NCBI RefSeq assembly: GCF_902167145.1
Contig: NC_050100.1
Span: forward strand, 187,915,439-187,979,438
Direction of reading: 5' to 3'
Source of the DNA: Zea mays
Taxonomy: Eukaryota > Streptophyta > Magnoliopsida > Poales > Poaceae
Length of the DNA stretch: 64,000 nt
A model generated the notes under the pieces. That model did no database searches and had not been told where the DNA came from. It saw only the letters and a program-made list of their open reading frames with translations. Below, one piece after another: positions 31,848 through 44,116 of this stretch (position 1 is its first letter; the number at the start of each line of letters is the position of its first letter). The position numbers and the translations under genes were made by a program.

Positions 31848-34800
31848 ATGGCGAAGGGTGGCGGGGAGAGGGGCACGCTGCTGCCGGTCTCGGCGGACGA
31901 CGGGAAGGGCAACGACGGAGGGGGAGGCGGCGACGACGCCGTGCTGTTCAAGGGGTCCGCCATGACCCGCCGAGGCGGCGCCGCGGCGCTCTCCTACATG
32001 GCATGCTCCGGTACGCGCTACGCCCGATCCTCGCCCTCCCGGGCTGCTTCGTTTGCTTGTCTCCGGGGGCGGCCGCGCCGCCGCCGCGTGGACTGCTCGC
32101 GCTTTCGGGTGCGTTGTTTCGTTCGTCGCGTTCGGGGAATTTGAATTTGGGGACGGGAGAGCACCTGCATCACGTGTTTGACTTGTTGCTTGCGTTAGTC
32201 GCACGTTTTCTGTTGAATTCAGCTACTTGATTTTGGAGTTCGTGCAGGATGGTTGACTCGTGCTTTGGGCCTCTCGTCCTTTGGCAACACGACCGAGCTT
32301 TTGGGGACATACCATTTTCGTAGTTCTGTTGCTATGGGTTATACGCAAAGTACATAGTACATACTCCATACACGTTTATATGAATTCTATAGGTAGGAGC
32401 TGGCTATTTCGTCCAGATATTAAATTTGGCATCATGACGAATCTGTGACACACTGTCTTAGTGTTAACTGAGTTTTGGTCTTAACAAATGGAGCTACTGT
32501 GCTGCTTTATCTGTCTTTCGAGTTTGGAGTGGGTCTATGCTTGGGCACACCTGTAGGAGAACATGACCACATAACCCTGTTGGAATAGAATTTAGACTGC
32601 AATACGCCATTTAATGAAGTAAAGCTTTCTATGTGGCATATGTATGAATTTGGATCAGACAGAGGGCCTGTCAGGAACAGTGATCATCTACTATATCATT
32701 TGGTGTTGATGATATGATGTAAATTGCTTCAATCCCCTGTTTGGATGATGGTTAGATTGGATAAGAATAACCATTTAATCAAATAGATGCATCACTGTCT
32801 TCATCTAACTATCTAGTAGCTAGCCTTTTGAACTGAAACCAATCCATTTGTCATTAGTTGCATGACAAAAGTGGAACAAAGGAAGGTGGACCCACTGAGG
32901 AAAAACACAAGAGCAAAATCAGCAAACCATTTTCACTTTAGGGGAGAGGGAGGATTGGTGTCGGAGATTTGAAGTTAAGTGATGAATGAGGGTTTGAATT
33001 GCACAATTAAACTCATCTTCCGTTTATATGTGCTTGCTGGATGTGGGAGAACTGTGAATGGGTTACTGTAGTTGGACTTCCCTTTTGCAACAACAACAAC
33101 AAAACTTTTTAGTCCCAGCAAGTTAGGGCAGTATAGAGTTGAAACCCAACACAAACCACAAATCAAGGTTCAGACATGTGGATCACGACACGACACATCA
33201 TCAAGAGGGTGTCAACCCGGTCCTTGCTTATTTAACACCATATCCGGGTTTCTATATGACACGTCGCTAAGAGGGTTACGTCACAATATTTTTTTTGTGT
33301 TTTTGTCTTTATTAGAATGGCTAGGGTCAACATTGGTTCATCAAACCTATCACAACACTACTCCTTTATCAAGGCTTAGGACCTGCTATGATGAAACAAT
33401 GTAGGCGGAGTTTGACACCCTTTTGCATTCATGACTAAAATTGGACTGGAATCACTTTTGCATTCAAAATCATTCATCTAACACAATCTCTATGCTGCGA
33501 GTTTGGACATTGTGTTCTGTTGATAAATGATAATACCAGCTGAAGGAGTTTTGCACAATGCATGGTAGTTATTTTTACTTGAATAGTTTGACCTTAATTT
33601 TGGTTTATCTCCTTTGCTTCTTTCAAATATTTAGATAGATCACATATTTGCATCGAACATCTTCCTAAGCAAGGAAAAAAGAGTTTCCTGATCATTGTTT
33701 TGTTTGTTTCGTGTTCTCCTTAACATTTGCAGTGTGCCAACACACTATTTAGTTAACTTGTCTCCACATGTTATTTTTGTGTGCTTCAAGTTATCTTGCA
33801 CTGTTAATCTGCTAGAAGTTTATACCCATATATGTTCATTTGAGTTTCTTGATGATTCACTTTGTGATGCCATCTTATTTAGCTCTAATAGAAGCATGGT
33901 AATGAAATAGGCAAATAGCCAATGCAGTGGTAAAGTCTAGGGGGGGGGGGGGGGGTTAGCAGAGACCATGCCCCCTAACATATGACAATATTTTTTACTG
34001 GTATATATTTTTATAAATTTTATTTATAATGAGAGAGAATATAACAAAAACCTTGTCATATATATTATTAGTGTCCTCTAAATAATACTCCCTCTATACC
34101 AAAATAGAAGTCGTTTTTGCCTTTTAATAAGTCCATTCAATAATTGATGTATGTGTTTTGTTTATGTGTCTAGATTCATTCTCATTTATTTGAATATATA
34201 CATAAAAATGAAGACCTAAAACGACTACTAATTTGGTACAGAGGGAGTAAGATCATACAAAGCACAACTAGATAATAAAATCACCATATAAGTACATCCA
34301 AAAGATTGAGCTGGTAGATATGAAATTTCTAAAGGCACCACAGAACCTTATTTTCAACAGACATGTCTCCTACCACTAAAAAACATTCCCTAAAATCCTA
34401 GAATACATATGTAAGAAAATGTGGACCCGTATCAAGTCGATGAATTAAGAAAATCTGAGCATTCGTATCAAGTCGATGAATTAACTCACACGGTCACCAC
34501 GAGAAACCTAATCAGTTGAACTGTTTTCGTTTTTACAAGTTGAACTTTTTTGTTGCCCCCCTCCCCCCGTTCAATTGGCTTTAATCCATACCGGCTTCTA
34601 TTACTTCTATAGTGTTTTGACTATACGGATTGCAGCTGCAGCAGTCTGAATAACTAGCTTTAATCCTAAGCGAAGAGTATAGAGTTGTACTAATTTTGGT
34701 TTTTCTCTGAACCTTATTTTCAACGGACATGTCTCCTACCACTGAAAAAATAGTGCCTCAATCCTAGAATAAATATATAAGAAAATGTGGACTGGTGTCA

Positions 34801-37800
34801 AGTCAGTGAATTAAGAAAATGTAAGCACTCGTGTCAAGTGGAGGAATTAACTTAGACGGTCACCACAGGAAACCTAACCAGTTGAGCTGTGTTCATTTTT
34901 TACAAGTTGAACTTTTTTTGTATAATTTTTGGCTACGCCAATGAGCCAATGTCCACATAGACATGATGTCTTGCTATTGTTTTGTTTTCCATTTTCAGAT
35001 CCGATTTGTGGTACTAATTTTGGTAATTCTCAATTTGCAGTGCTGCTAGTGATGTTTAACAAAGCAGCTCTTTCTTCATACAAATTCCCTTGCGCAAATG
35101 TCATCACGCTCCTTCAGGTACTGGATGTGTTCTGGCAAAATCGACATGCTTCATGCACATTTCTGGATGCAGTGCGTGAAAGGTTCATGTCTGTGTTCCA
35201 TCGATTTCTTAGCAAACATTTTCTTTCAAGTTTTCATTGTTGTATGGGTCTATGTAATTAGTCTTGTCCAGGGTTCAGTTTCCACTGGTAACTAGTTTTC
35301 CCATTGAATACCAGGTGAATAAATCCTGTCCAAGAAATTCTGAATTTAAAATGTAAAGTGTAAATTGGACACTTGATGGGAACCACGGTTACGGTGGTAA
35401 TTTGGGTGAGCTAGTAAAATTCAAGCTCAACATCTAAATTTTTAAATAGCAACGGGGGTGCAGGGAGAGACGTATATATTTTCTTAATCAATTTTTTTGA
35501 AAATATTTAATTTTGCTCCACTGTATAGTTCCAAATATCAACAAATGCTGCCTTAAATCTTATTTCAAGAATGTTACAAGTCTTGCTTGAAGTGCTGCAG
35601 ATATTTCACTTTTGATCATCCTTGGGAAATAATGGATACAAATCTTTTGGTAGCTGTTGATGGAATGCAGCTTTATAAAACCTTCCTTTGCCTTTGGATG
35701 TCTGTTGGCTACACTTCTTGGTTTACATTTGTATTCTGTTGTTTGTGTATTTCTCATTTCTTCGTTAACACTTAACAAACATGTGCAGATGGTGTGCTCC
35801 ACGTGCCTTCTTTATGTTCTGAGACGGTTAAAGATCATCTCCTTCACAAATAGTGATCCATCAGTGCCTTCTGATTCACTATTCTTTGTGCCGTTTAGGT
35901 TATTGTTGCGCACCACACCTCTTTCCTTGGCTTATTTACTCTACATGGTATGCTGACTCCCTTACATAGAAGATTAATGTTTTTAATAATTAGGCACTTG
36001 CATTTACTGTTCTTTCTTTGGTAAATAGCTAGCTTCGATGGAATCGGTCCGTGGAGTTAACGTTCCTATGTATACAACTCTACGACGCACAACAGTCGTG
36101 TTTACAATGACAATGGAGTATTTCCTGGCAAAGCAGAAGCACACCCCACCTATAATAGGCAGGTAAATATATGGATATTTGTTCTGGTGGCTGGATCTTA
36201 TAATTACCAATAAACAGCTAGTGTAAGTTTCATTTCGTTTAATGCATATCTGCCTTAGGCAGTATCAAATATAAGCTTTGAACACATTATCCATTTTGTA
36301 TAAGCCTCTGATTATATGAATATATTTATTTCATCCAATAGTAATAGGTCTCTGTGCCTGCTGCCGTACCTGTATCCTTTTTCTTGGGATACAGCATTTG
36401 TTATGCTGAACGTTTTCAGAACTTGTTCTGAATCTATAATGTTCCATTATCCGGTTGCTAACCAAGGTTTTATCAGTGTGGCTTTGATTGTATTCGGAGC
36501 ATTTGTTGCTGGAGCTCGAGACTTGTCATTTGATGCTCGTGGGTATGCTATTGTCTTTGTGGCCAACATTACAACAGCTGTTTATCTTGCTACCATAAAC
36601 CGTATAGGTAAAAGTAGTTTCTTTTTCCAACATATAATGTTCTTCCACGTTACAAAATCTTTCTGATTAGATGTTCTTTTTCTTCCCATAGGAAAATCTA
36701 GTGGCCTTAATAGCTTTGGCCTGATGTGGTGCAATGGTATTATTCTGATTGCCCTTTTTTCTTCTCGAACACTGTTTTTTATTGCTCTTAATTTCAACTT
36801 CTTATATCTTAAGATCTTATACCCCTCTTCTGGATTACAGGTCTTGTCTGTGGACCTTCAGTACTGTTCTTGACTTACATTCAGGGTGACCTAAAGAGGA
36901 CCATGGAATTTCCATACCTTCATTCTCTTGGGTTTCAGGTAACATTGGATTCATGGTTAAGTTGATTTGTGCATTGCGGAGCCCCCTTTTCTTGTCAGTT
37001 TTACTAGGCATTTAAAAACTCTTTGTGGATGCACCTCATGAAATTCAAAAACCATGAGTCATTTTCATTGACTCCATCGGTGTGCTTGTATTGTCAATGA
37101 GCCAGTTAGGCCTTGGACTTGTGCTGCGTCTGGAAGTTTAGTTTGCAAGTCATTGTTCTGTTTGTTTCACTATCTTCAAGATCAGGCCATCCAGGAATAG
37201 AAATTCGCTTGAATTGCACATGTTACATAAGCACGTGAGGACTGCCTTGTGTGCAGTCAGAGTCTCACACACTCTCACCCAAGTCAAACTTTGCTTGTGC
37301 TCATAATTTTGATAATATCACCCACTAGTGTTTTAATATCATTTGTTATGTTCTAATTTACCAACAAGTATCCATAATCACCGTAAAAAAACAAGTATCC
37401 ATAATACCATAGCAAGGGACATGTTTCAGCCACTATTACAATGACTTGTTGATAGTGCCTCCAGTTTGAAACCTCAAAATTGTTTCATTTGGTCCAATTA
37501 CTAGTGTATAGTATAGCTGCTGTAGATGATCATGAGGTCACTTTACATGCTATTTTTTCCATACTAATTGAACACTCAAAACAAGTAGACAACGAAATAG
37601 TGAGTAATGTCAAGTAGTATTCCATTATATCATTTAATGTCAATAATGTGAAGTTATGAATGTCACTAATAACGAAATTTCATTTGTAGGTTGTGCTTCT
37701 ATTTTCATGCATCTTAGCATTTCTACTGAACTACACCATCTTCTGGAACACAATCCTGAATTCTGCACTCACACAATCTATGTGTGGCAACTTGAAGGTA

Positions 37801-38088
37801 CGGCTGCCATCCTTTCCACTCAACCCTATATGTCAACTTGCAAAACATTCTCAGAGTTCGCTGTTTCTTTAGGATTTCTTCACCGTTGGAATTGGTTGGG
37901 TGCTATTTGGTGGTCTTCCTTTTGATCTTGTAAGTTTTTGTCCTTGTTTCTTATGCGCCATTTATCTTTGTATCATCTCCCAGTAAATACTGAGACCAAG
38001 TTTTCGTATGCAGCTTAATGTTATCGGACAGGGACTAGGCTTTCTGGGATCTGGATTGTATGCCTACTGCAAGATCAGAGGGAAGTAG
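31848..38088 (+). CDS. Nucleotide-sugar transporter, UGNT1-like (348 aa, ten exons)
   Basis: A DMT/TPT-family antiporter of the Golgi membrane that would bring a nucleotide sugar (UDP-GlcNAc in the best-known relative) into the lumen for glycosylation. Exons: 31848-32010, 35041-35117, 35789-35947, 36029-36162, 36477-36607, 36692-36736, 36841-36938, 37690-37797, 37873-37929, 38014-38088. All introns are GT-AG, phases match, and the sum is 349 codons with TAG. Motifs: MACSVLLVMFNKAALSSY, VNVPMYTTLRRTT, FVAGARDLSFD, KSSGLNSFGLMWCNG, LTQSMCGNLKD, GGLPFDLLNVIGQ. About ten hydrophobic segments alternate with short loops. The start at 31848 gives the usual family length; the frame is open further upstream, but no upstream ATG was found in that frame. 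The substrate is inferred from resemblance. Confidence 0.88.
33087..33160 (+). repeat. (CAA)n with a common grass intron repeat
   Basis: gcaacaacaacaacaaaac is followed by ttttagtcccagcaagttag and gagttgaaacccaac. This combination is a frequent dispersed repeat of plant introns. It lies in the first intron of the transporter gene. Confidence 0.45.
33940..33955 (+). repeat. Homopolymer of 16 G
   Basis: A run of 16 G bases within intron 1. Such runs are prone to length errors in sequencing and to slippage. Confidence 0.95.
34088..34247. mobile_element. Stowaway MITE (Tc1/Mariner), 160 bp
   Basis: Ends ctccctctataccaaaatag and, read from the right, ctccctctgtaccaaattag. The TSD is TA (34086-34087, 34248-34249). 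These are the classic Stowaway ends. It lies in intron 1 of the transporter gene. Confidence 0.9.
34344..34553 (+). repeat. Intron duplication, copy 1
   Basis: About 210 bp beginning aaccttattttcaac and ending tacaagttgaactttttt. A second copy in direct orientation is at 34710-34920, with roughly 85-90 percent identity by eye. Copy 1 also has an inner duplication of atcaagtcgatgaatta. Confidence 0.85.
34710..34920 (+). repeat. Intron duplication, copy 2
   Basis: Direct repeat of 34344-34553 with a spacer of about 156 bp. It lies about 120 bp before exon 2. Confidence 0.85.
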
Positions 38089-38429
38089 ACGGAAACTCCA
38101 TTCAGGGGCCAGTGTGCTTAACAAAGTAGCGTTGTTTATGCTATTTGCTCCTTGGAGAGAAATTTTGTAGGTGTCCTATATGTATTGAACTTCAGCCCTC
38201 ATGAACACTACAAAACTGACAAGGAAATAGAGTATACCGAAATTTTGCTGTTGCTTTATGATCGTTTCTCTTTTAAACTCGTTTCTCTTTTAAACTCGAA
38301 TAGACGTTTACAATGAATAACGTATGTATAAGGCGAGAGACTTGCAGAATACAATGAACTTATGTAAAAGGCACGTGATGCAAAACGATCTGACTGAAAT
38401 CCGATTACTCTACATCCAGTCTTCAGGCT
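38089..38429 (+). other. 3' UTR and downstream region of the transporter gene
   Basis: No coding sequence. The transcript end is expected in the first 200-300 bases after the TAG. AT-rich words such as aatgaat occur near 38312, but no clear signal can be fixed. Confidence 0.4.
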
Positions 38430-39390
38430 CAAATGTGAAACTCCTTGGAAGATGATCTGGCGGCCCCTAAATACAAGTTTTTCATTTGGCTAGTTATTAA
38501 TAACAAGTGCTGGACTGCAGAGGGCTTGACTCTCGGAGTGTTGCGTGCTTTGTGAGCAAGAAGAGGAAACGTGTGACATATCATCTCCAGCTATGTGTTT
38601 GCAAGGAAATTTTGGCACTCTATTCTCTCCCCATTGGTTTTTGGGCTGTAGTCCCTAAGAGAAGTGATATTTGTTTTGTTGACCGGTGGAGGGAAGCCCT
38701 GTCCTAAATTCCTAAAGGCAATAAAAATGGATTCAACAGCGTTGTCATTCTGGGGCTTGGATCCTTGGAAACATAGAAATAGATGTGTCTTTGATGAAGC
38801 AGTCCTTGCCTTGCTAATCTGGTCGAGGGTTTCAGGGAAGAACAGGTGCCAAGAACTTGAAGACTATTTGATCCAGGTTGAGAGGCATGAATTTCTCTTG
38901 TTTTAGGTGGTGTTTGGTAGAGCTCCCACGGCTCCGCTCCTAGCGAGAATTACTAAATGGTAAAAAACCGAGCTGCTTCATAGTGGGAGCAGAGTAAATC
39001 TAGTCTTCATTTTGTACTAAAGAGTGAAAGCCTAAAAAATCCGCTTCTTGTTGCTCTCAACCTGCTCCTCACACAGTCACACTCCAACCCATCAAAATCA
39101 CTTCACGGGCTACTTGCTAAACAATTTTAGTTAGATTGATTCACTTCTTCTAGAAAATCATTCAGAATCACTCTATTGGAGAATCAACTCTCGGAGTTGG
39201 AGAATTATGGAGTGGAACTCTGCTAAACAGACCCTTATTTTGCTCTTAGGTGGGCGTGACCGCGTGAGTGTTCTGACGTGTTGTGTTAGTGTGTGTGGGT
39301 GACTCTGTTGTTATGAGTGGGCTTTTGTGCCTCACTTATTTTCTTCTTATAATATAATGACATGTAACTCTCTTGCGTATTTGAAAAAAA
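38430..39390 (+). pseudogene. LINE 3' remnant with zf-RVT domain and poly(A)
   Basis: Broken frames encode the reverse-transcriptase zinc-binding domain typical of plant LINE 3' ends: WRPPKYKFFIWL (near 38460), CWTAE (38515), and later WKHRNRCVF (38768-38795). The 3' tail, near 39340-39390, has tcttcttataatataatgac and cgtatttgaaaaaaa, as in grass LINE tails. A MITE (38906-39234) splits it. Frames are interrupted by stops, so it is dead. Confidence 0.7.
38906..39234. mobile_element. PIF/Harbinger-like MITE nested in the LINE, 329 bp
   Basis: Ends ggtggtgtttggtagagctcc and, read from the right, gggtctgtttagcagagttcc, with tta at 38903-38905 and 39235-39237. The inverted repeats are imperfect. 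It interrupts the LINE tail. Confidence 0.6.
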
Positions 39391-39420
39391 CATGAAACGT
39401 GCACCGATCCAAAATTGATT

Positions 39421-39696
39421 ACTGAACTTGCACTCTTGTTGCCAAGATGTACCGTCCAAAATTGAAATGCTCATTAAGTCATTAGAAGCACAAAAAGTTG
39501 CATCACTGATTTACTGAACTTGCACTCTTGTTGCCAAGATGTACCGTCCAAAATTGAAATGCTCATTAAGTCATTAGAAGCACAAAAAGTTGCATCACTG
39601 ATTTACTGAACTTGCACTCTTGTTGCCAAGATGTACCGTCCAAAATTGAAATGCTCATTAAGTCATTAGAAGCACAAAAAGTTGCATCACTGATTT
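39421..39696 (+). repeat. Three tandem 92-bp units
   Basis: Units begin actgaacttgcactcttg at 39421, 39513 and 39605 and are nearly identical. They start about 30 bp after the LINE poly(A). No known family is recognised. Confidence 0.95.
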
Positions 39697-39734
39697 TATA
39701 CATACTCATATTAATGATACTCATATTAACGATT

Positions 39735-40082
39735 GGTTCCTTAACTAAATTTTAGTCTTTATTATCAAATGTTTGGATACTAATTAGTTACAAATATGAA
39801 ATATAATTTAATTGCAAAACTAATTATATAAATAAGAACTAAACGATAAAACGAACTTATTAAATCTAATTAGCTCACAATTCACTACAATAAACATATT
39901 AATAATAGATTTACAATAAACATATTAATAATAGATTAATTAGGTTTAATAAATCACCAAACTATTTATTCTTCAGATATATAATTAATTTTACAATTAG
40001 ACTATATTTAATGCTCTTAATAGTCATTCAAACATTCAACGTGACATATGCTAAACTTTAGTTCCTATGACCAAACACACCT
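39735..40082 (-). mobile_element. AT-rich MITE-like sequence
   Basis: Read on the minus strand it begins GTGTGTTTGGTC, then AACTAAAGTTTAGC, and contains TTGAATGTTTGAATG and ATTAAATATAG. This word order is typical of an abundant grass MITE family. The left end (ttccttaactaaattttagtc) is partly complementary. A TSD was not fixed. Confidence 0.5.
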
Positions 40083-40390
40083 GAGCAAAAGAATTTGGAG
40101 TAACAGTTGCTGGCTTGCTGCAGACTTCTTGTTGTAATGTACACGCTAACTTAAGATAGAAGTGTGAATGCATATCATCACAGATATGGCACCGTAATCT
40201 GTAATCCGTAAAACAAAACTTCCATAGCTTTAGAAAAGCTCAAAGGTCATAACAAACTTATGCATCTAGAGCCTATATAAGCCGGCAGAACAAACAGTTC
40301 GAATAGAACTGAGATCTCTTGGCGTGCTCCAAAGATGTAGCACATCTTTGCCCGCTGCCTATATCTACCACAGTTCAAGCCATCCAGAAG
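40083..40390 (-). other. 3' UTR side of the small plastid-protein gene
   Basis: No coding signal. It lies directly after the stop codon on the minus strand. It ends near the MITE-like sequence. Confidence 0.4.
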
Positions 40391-41670
40391 TTACTCGGTT
40401 GGCTTGTCCGGGTCATCTTCCTCAGGTTCTTCCTTGTCTGGATCATCCTCTTGTGGCTCCTCCTGTGGTGGTGGTTGTTCTTCCTCTTCCTCCTCTTGAT
40501 CATCATCCAGAGGATCATCAGCTGGTAACGGATGCGGTAATGGTGTCTTCATTGGGCTGAACTTAGGGAAGATATCAGGTCTCCTCCCAGGCTTTGGTCT
40601 CTCCCATTCCTAGCAACAATCAAACAACAGAGAAATTAATGTTGATGTCAACAGATCTAAATCACTAGTCATGTTTGAACATTATTTTTGCTAGGCTGGA
40701 CAGATCTTCCACACCAATAGCTAATAATCATTGGAAAAAGTTGCAACAGATCTGCAATCGCCACTTTGGTTGTACACAAAAAAACATTACCAAGAAAGGC
40801 TAGGATCAGTATCTACATACTGTACATCACAACATGTAATACATGCAGTCATACAGTCATGAAGCCATTTACATAGTCAAGCCTTAAAGAAATTAAGAGT
40901 TCACCAAAACCAGCTCATGACTGCTCGCCACAACATTCTCTCATTTTGAATCTTTGATGATGAAAGACTCTTACAAAGAAAAACATATATAGAAGCTACA
41001 CATTCAGAAGGACATTTAGGGCTTATTTGTAGACTGTAGTCAGTATTTAGGAGCGAATATAAAATTGAAGCTCCAAATATCTATCAGCACAACGAGCTAC
41101 TAGCTGCAAAAGAACCCCAGAAAGTTATAGCAATAAAAGTTTATGTTAGCGCAGATGAAATTATTACACTCATAATAAATCATAGGGTGAAAAATTATCA
41201 TTTTCGTAAAGGTATCTTCGCCAGAGATATACGAAATGGCAAAACTTAAAAAGTAGATGAAGACCGAATCCACATCCGAAAGCTAAAGCATAGGCATACC
41301 CAACCGGAACAACCTGTCCACACCACAACTTACGTAACATTTCTACCGATTTTGCCCGCTCCCTAAACCGGTTATTGGGCAGCCTATAGCCTCCTCCAAT
41401 CCCACCAGAACAAGCTGCTAAAATGAAATGAACCGATGGTAAGTTGAAGAGCAAGAGAATTACGATGGGGAAATCGAGGGGCGACCGCTTGGTAATCTTC
41501 TCCTCGTCGGGGGCCGCGCAGACCACGAGCGTGCTCCACCTGCGCCGCCTACCGGCGAGAACCGGCACACGCGCGAGGGCGGTGACCGACGCGGATACGC
41601 CAAAGGTGCCCGGCGCGGGCGCCACAGGCGGGACGGCGGCCGGAGCCGAGAGGCACCACGGGAACGCCAT
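40391..41670 (-). CDS. Probable plastid protein with acidic Pro/Glu tail (141 aa)
   Basis: Two exons on the minus strand: 41670-41464 (69 codons) and 40609-40391 (72 codons and TAA), with an 854-bp GT-AG intron in phase 0. The head is rich in Ala, Val, Pro and Arg and ends VVCAAPDEE, which looks like a plastid transit peptide. The middle reads PLDFPI-EWERPKPGRRPDIF across the splice, then FSPMKTPLP. The tail is Asp/Glu/Pro-rich. Reading past the donor would give a 166-codon frame with hydrophobic stretches, which is taken to be intron. A second possible donor at 41346 would add 39 codons and also keeps frame. No function is assigned. Confidence 0.65.
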
Positions 41671-41699
41671 GCGGGAGGGAGCTCAAGGGCCCTAGGTTC

Positions 41700-43700
41700 G
41701 CTTGGGCTGCTGGCTGGATGAGTCGTGCTGGAATTTGGGTTCCGTGTCCTCCTTGCGGTTTGGGTTGAGTACCTACCGGCTGCTTGTGAACCACCGGCGG
41801 CGGTGGCGGCTGTCTGTAGAGAGTGGAGACCGCCTTCGGGGCGATAAGAACACTCTTGGAGTCGCCAACACTAGCGTGTACGGGACTCCGATGGTTCTAC
41901 ACGCGGTGCATATTGCAGCCCACAGCAAATTGGGCCCAAGCACCCACTCGGGCCGACTCGTGTCCGCATATCCTGGGCCTCTTGCTCGGGCCGGAGTGAA
42001 CCAGCAACTAATTCAGCACGACTCGTGTCCGCTCGAGAGACCCGTGGGCCGTGGCGAAGTGCCGACCCGCCATGCAACAGTGACGCGCGCCGCGCGCGGG
42101 TGCAGCCGTGCACACGCGCCGCGACCAAGACCCACCATGCCTCCCGGGAAATGGCCGGGGGCCGCATGGCGGCTGCCACCTGCAGCCCATGCACGGGCGG
42201 CGACGGTCCCGCCGCGCCTGTGACACGTACGCGTTCGCTGGGCGATATGTTTAATCGCCGAATCCGAGCCCTCTGACGCGCGCATTTTCAAAACAAAAGT
42301 CTCGCAGAGCACCCACTCGTCCACTCATGTCATGTCTGATAGTCGCCTACCTGTCAGTAGATTTATTCGACGGAGCAAACAATAGTTAACTAAGCCTTGC
42401 CACTGACCAAATAATCCGAACGTGCAACGTGCGCGCGTGCATGCACAGCGTCCAGCTAGTGGAGAAACGCGAGCGTGTGTGCACACGGACGGGACTCAAG
42501 TGCCAAACGCAACGCAGTCTCTAGTCTCTACGGGACGCGACGAGCTGCATCTGCATGCATGCGCGCGGCGTCTAGTAGCAAGACATGACATACATGCAGA
42601 GGGGGTGGCGGTGGCCCTTTTACCTTTGTGTCTCTCTCAACCCCCCCGGACGGAGCGCCCGGTATTTTTGACCGGCGATCGCGGGGCCCCTCTTTCCTTT
42701 GTTTAACCCGTACGTACGAGCACGGCGTAACCGAGGGGGTTAAACGTGCTCTTCAACACCCCTCCCCAGCTAAGCCAGAGATTAGAACCCCGTTCAACGG
42801 CATGTGTTTCACTTTTTCACCGCGCGACACCGCCCACCTTTTACTACTAGCAGAGCAGTCATCAGGCAGGCAAGTCTGCTTGGCCAGCGCCGCGCGCCCC
42901 GCCAGTCCGGCCGGCTCCGCGACCGCGCGCTTTGACGGTCAAAGCTAGCTTGGGCAGGAAGCACGGGAACCGAGCGCTGGAGCGGTCCGTACGCCAATAT
43001 TCTATCCCAGGATCAATACGCAGCTCGTGGCCGCCTGTACGTACTGATGCGCTAGCTAAGCTACCCTGCGGTGCGGTGCGGTGTAGAGAGAGAGAGAGAG
43101 GAGAAGAAGCTAGGTGGTGCTGGTGGTGGCCGAGGAGGATCCCAGCGCGCGGTGCCTGTCCAATGTCCATGGGGAAGCTACACGGCGCCTCACGTGCACC
43201 GTGGAAAACACCAACGGCTGCCTGTGTGGATGCACTGGCACTGGCCCGCGCCGCGCCGGCCGAGAATAGCTGAAGAGCGAGGACCGACATTATATTTTCG
43301 GACGGGGCAGGGCGCCAGGGCATGCATTCATGCATACATGCATGCAAGTTGCTCTACGTGCTGCATGCGTTGCATATATTTATAACTACTAGTTAGTTAG
43401 ATGTCTATACGTTACTAATATAAGTTTTGTATATACCACGTACGTAGATACACTTTTAAAAAAAATAAAGATAGTCATTCAAATATGTTCTCTAAACCTT
43501 TACGATAAACATCCGAAAATCCCAAGCGAGAACGATGGTGGTGGGGTCATGCTGCTCATGTCCTCTGCCAACTTTAGGCCTCGCAGACGTGATAGAGACG
43601 GTAGCGCCACAAAATGGTTTATATTCATAACACGATTTAGCCTGTGGCCCAACACGGTTTAGCCCAGCCTGAGCATAACACGATCATCGCATGAAAAATA
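41700..43700. other. Low-copy, GC-rich intergenic region without a supportable gene
   Basis: The first few hundred bases are likely the promoter of the minus-strand gene starting at 41670. Further right are CATGCATG words (42552-42562, 43320-43347), a GA microsatellite and several open frames of 80-170 codons with no domain and no splice support. It could be part of a gene whose body is elsewhere, but nothing proves it. Confidence 0.4.
43085..43100 (+). repeat. (GA)n microsatellite
   Basis: Eight GA units (gagagagagagagaga-type). It is flanked by GC-rich low-copy DNA. Confidence 0.9.
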
Positions 43701-44116
43701 TTAGTTTATATTCATTTGTCTTGTCAATCACAAAAAGAGGAAGATTGTAAGTGCAATCAAGCACTACCGGAATTCGGCTCTTTGCCGAGTGCCGGTGGCT
43801 TTGCCGGGTGCTTTTTATCGGACACTCGGCAAAGCCGACTTTGCCGAGCGCCGCACTCTGCAAAGTCTTACGCTCGGTAAAGATCTTATTTACCGAGTGC
43901 GGGACACTCGGCACAGCCCAGCACTCGGCAAAGACTGCTTTGCCGAGAGTCAAATACTCGGCAAAGACGGCTCTCGGCAAAGGGCCGTTAGCGGCCGTCT
44001 ACACAGCTGACGGTCGTCAGTCTTTGCCGAGTGCCACATATTGGGCACTCGGCAAAGGACGCTTTGCCGAGTGTCTTCTCTAGACACTCGGCAAAGTATA
44101 TTTTTATTATTTTTTA

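Noticed and set aside
41170..41463. Hydrophobic continuation of the small plastid gene (frame to 41170)
   Set aside because: Splicing at 41463 joins two protein-like halves in phase, and the continuation looks like intron. It is kept as a minor alternative.
42862..43347. 161-codon minus-strand frame
   Set aside because: No domain, no splice support, low-complexity composition.
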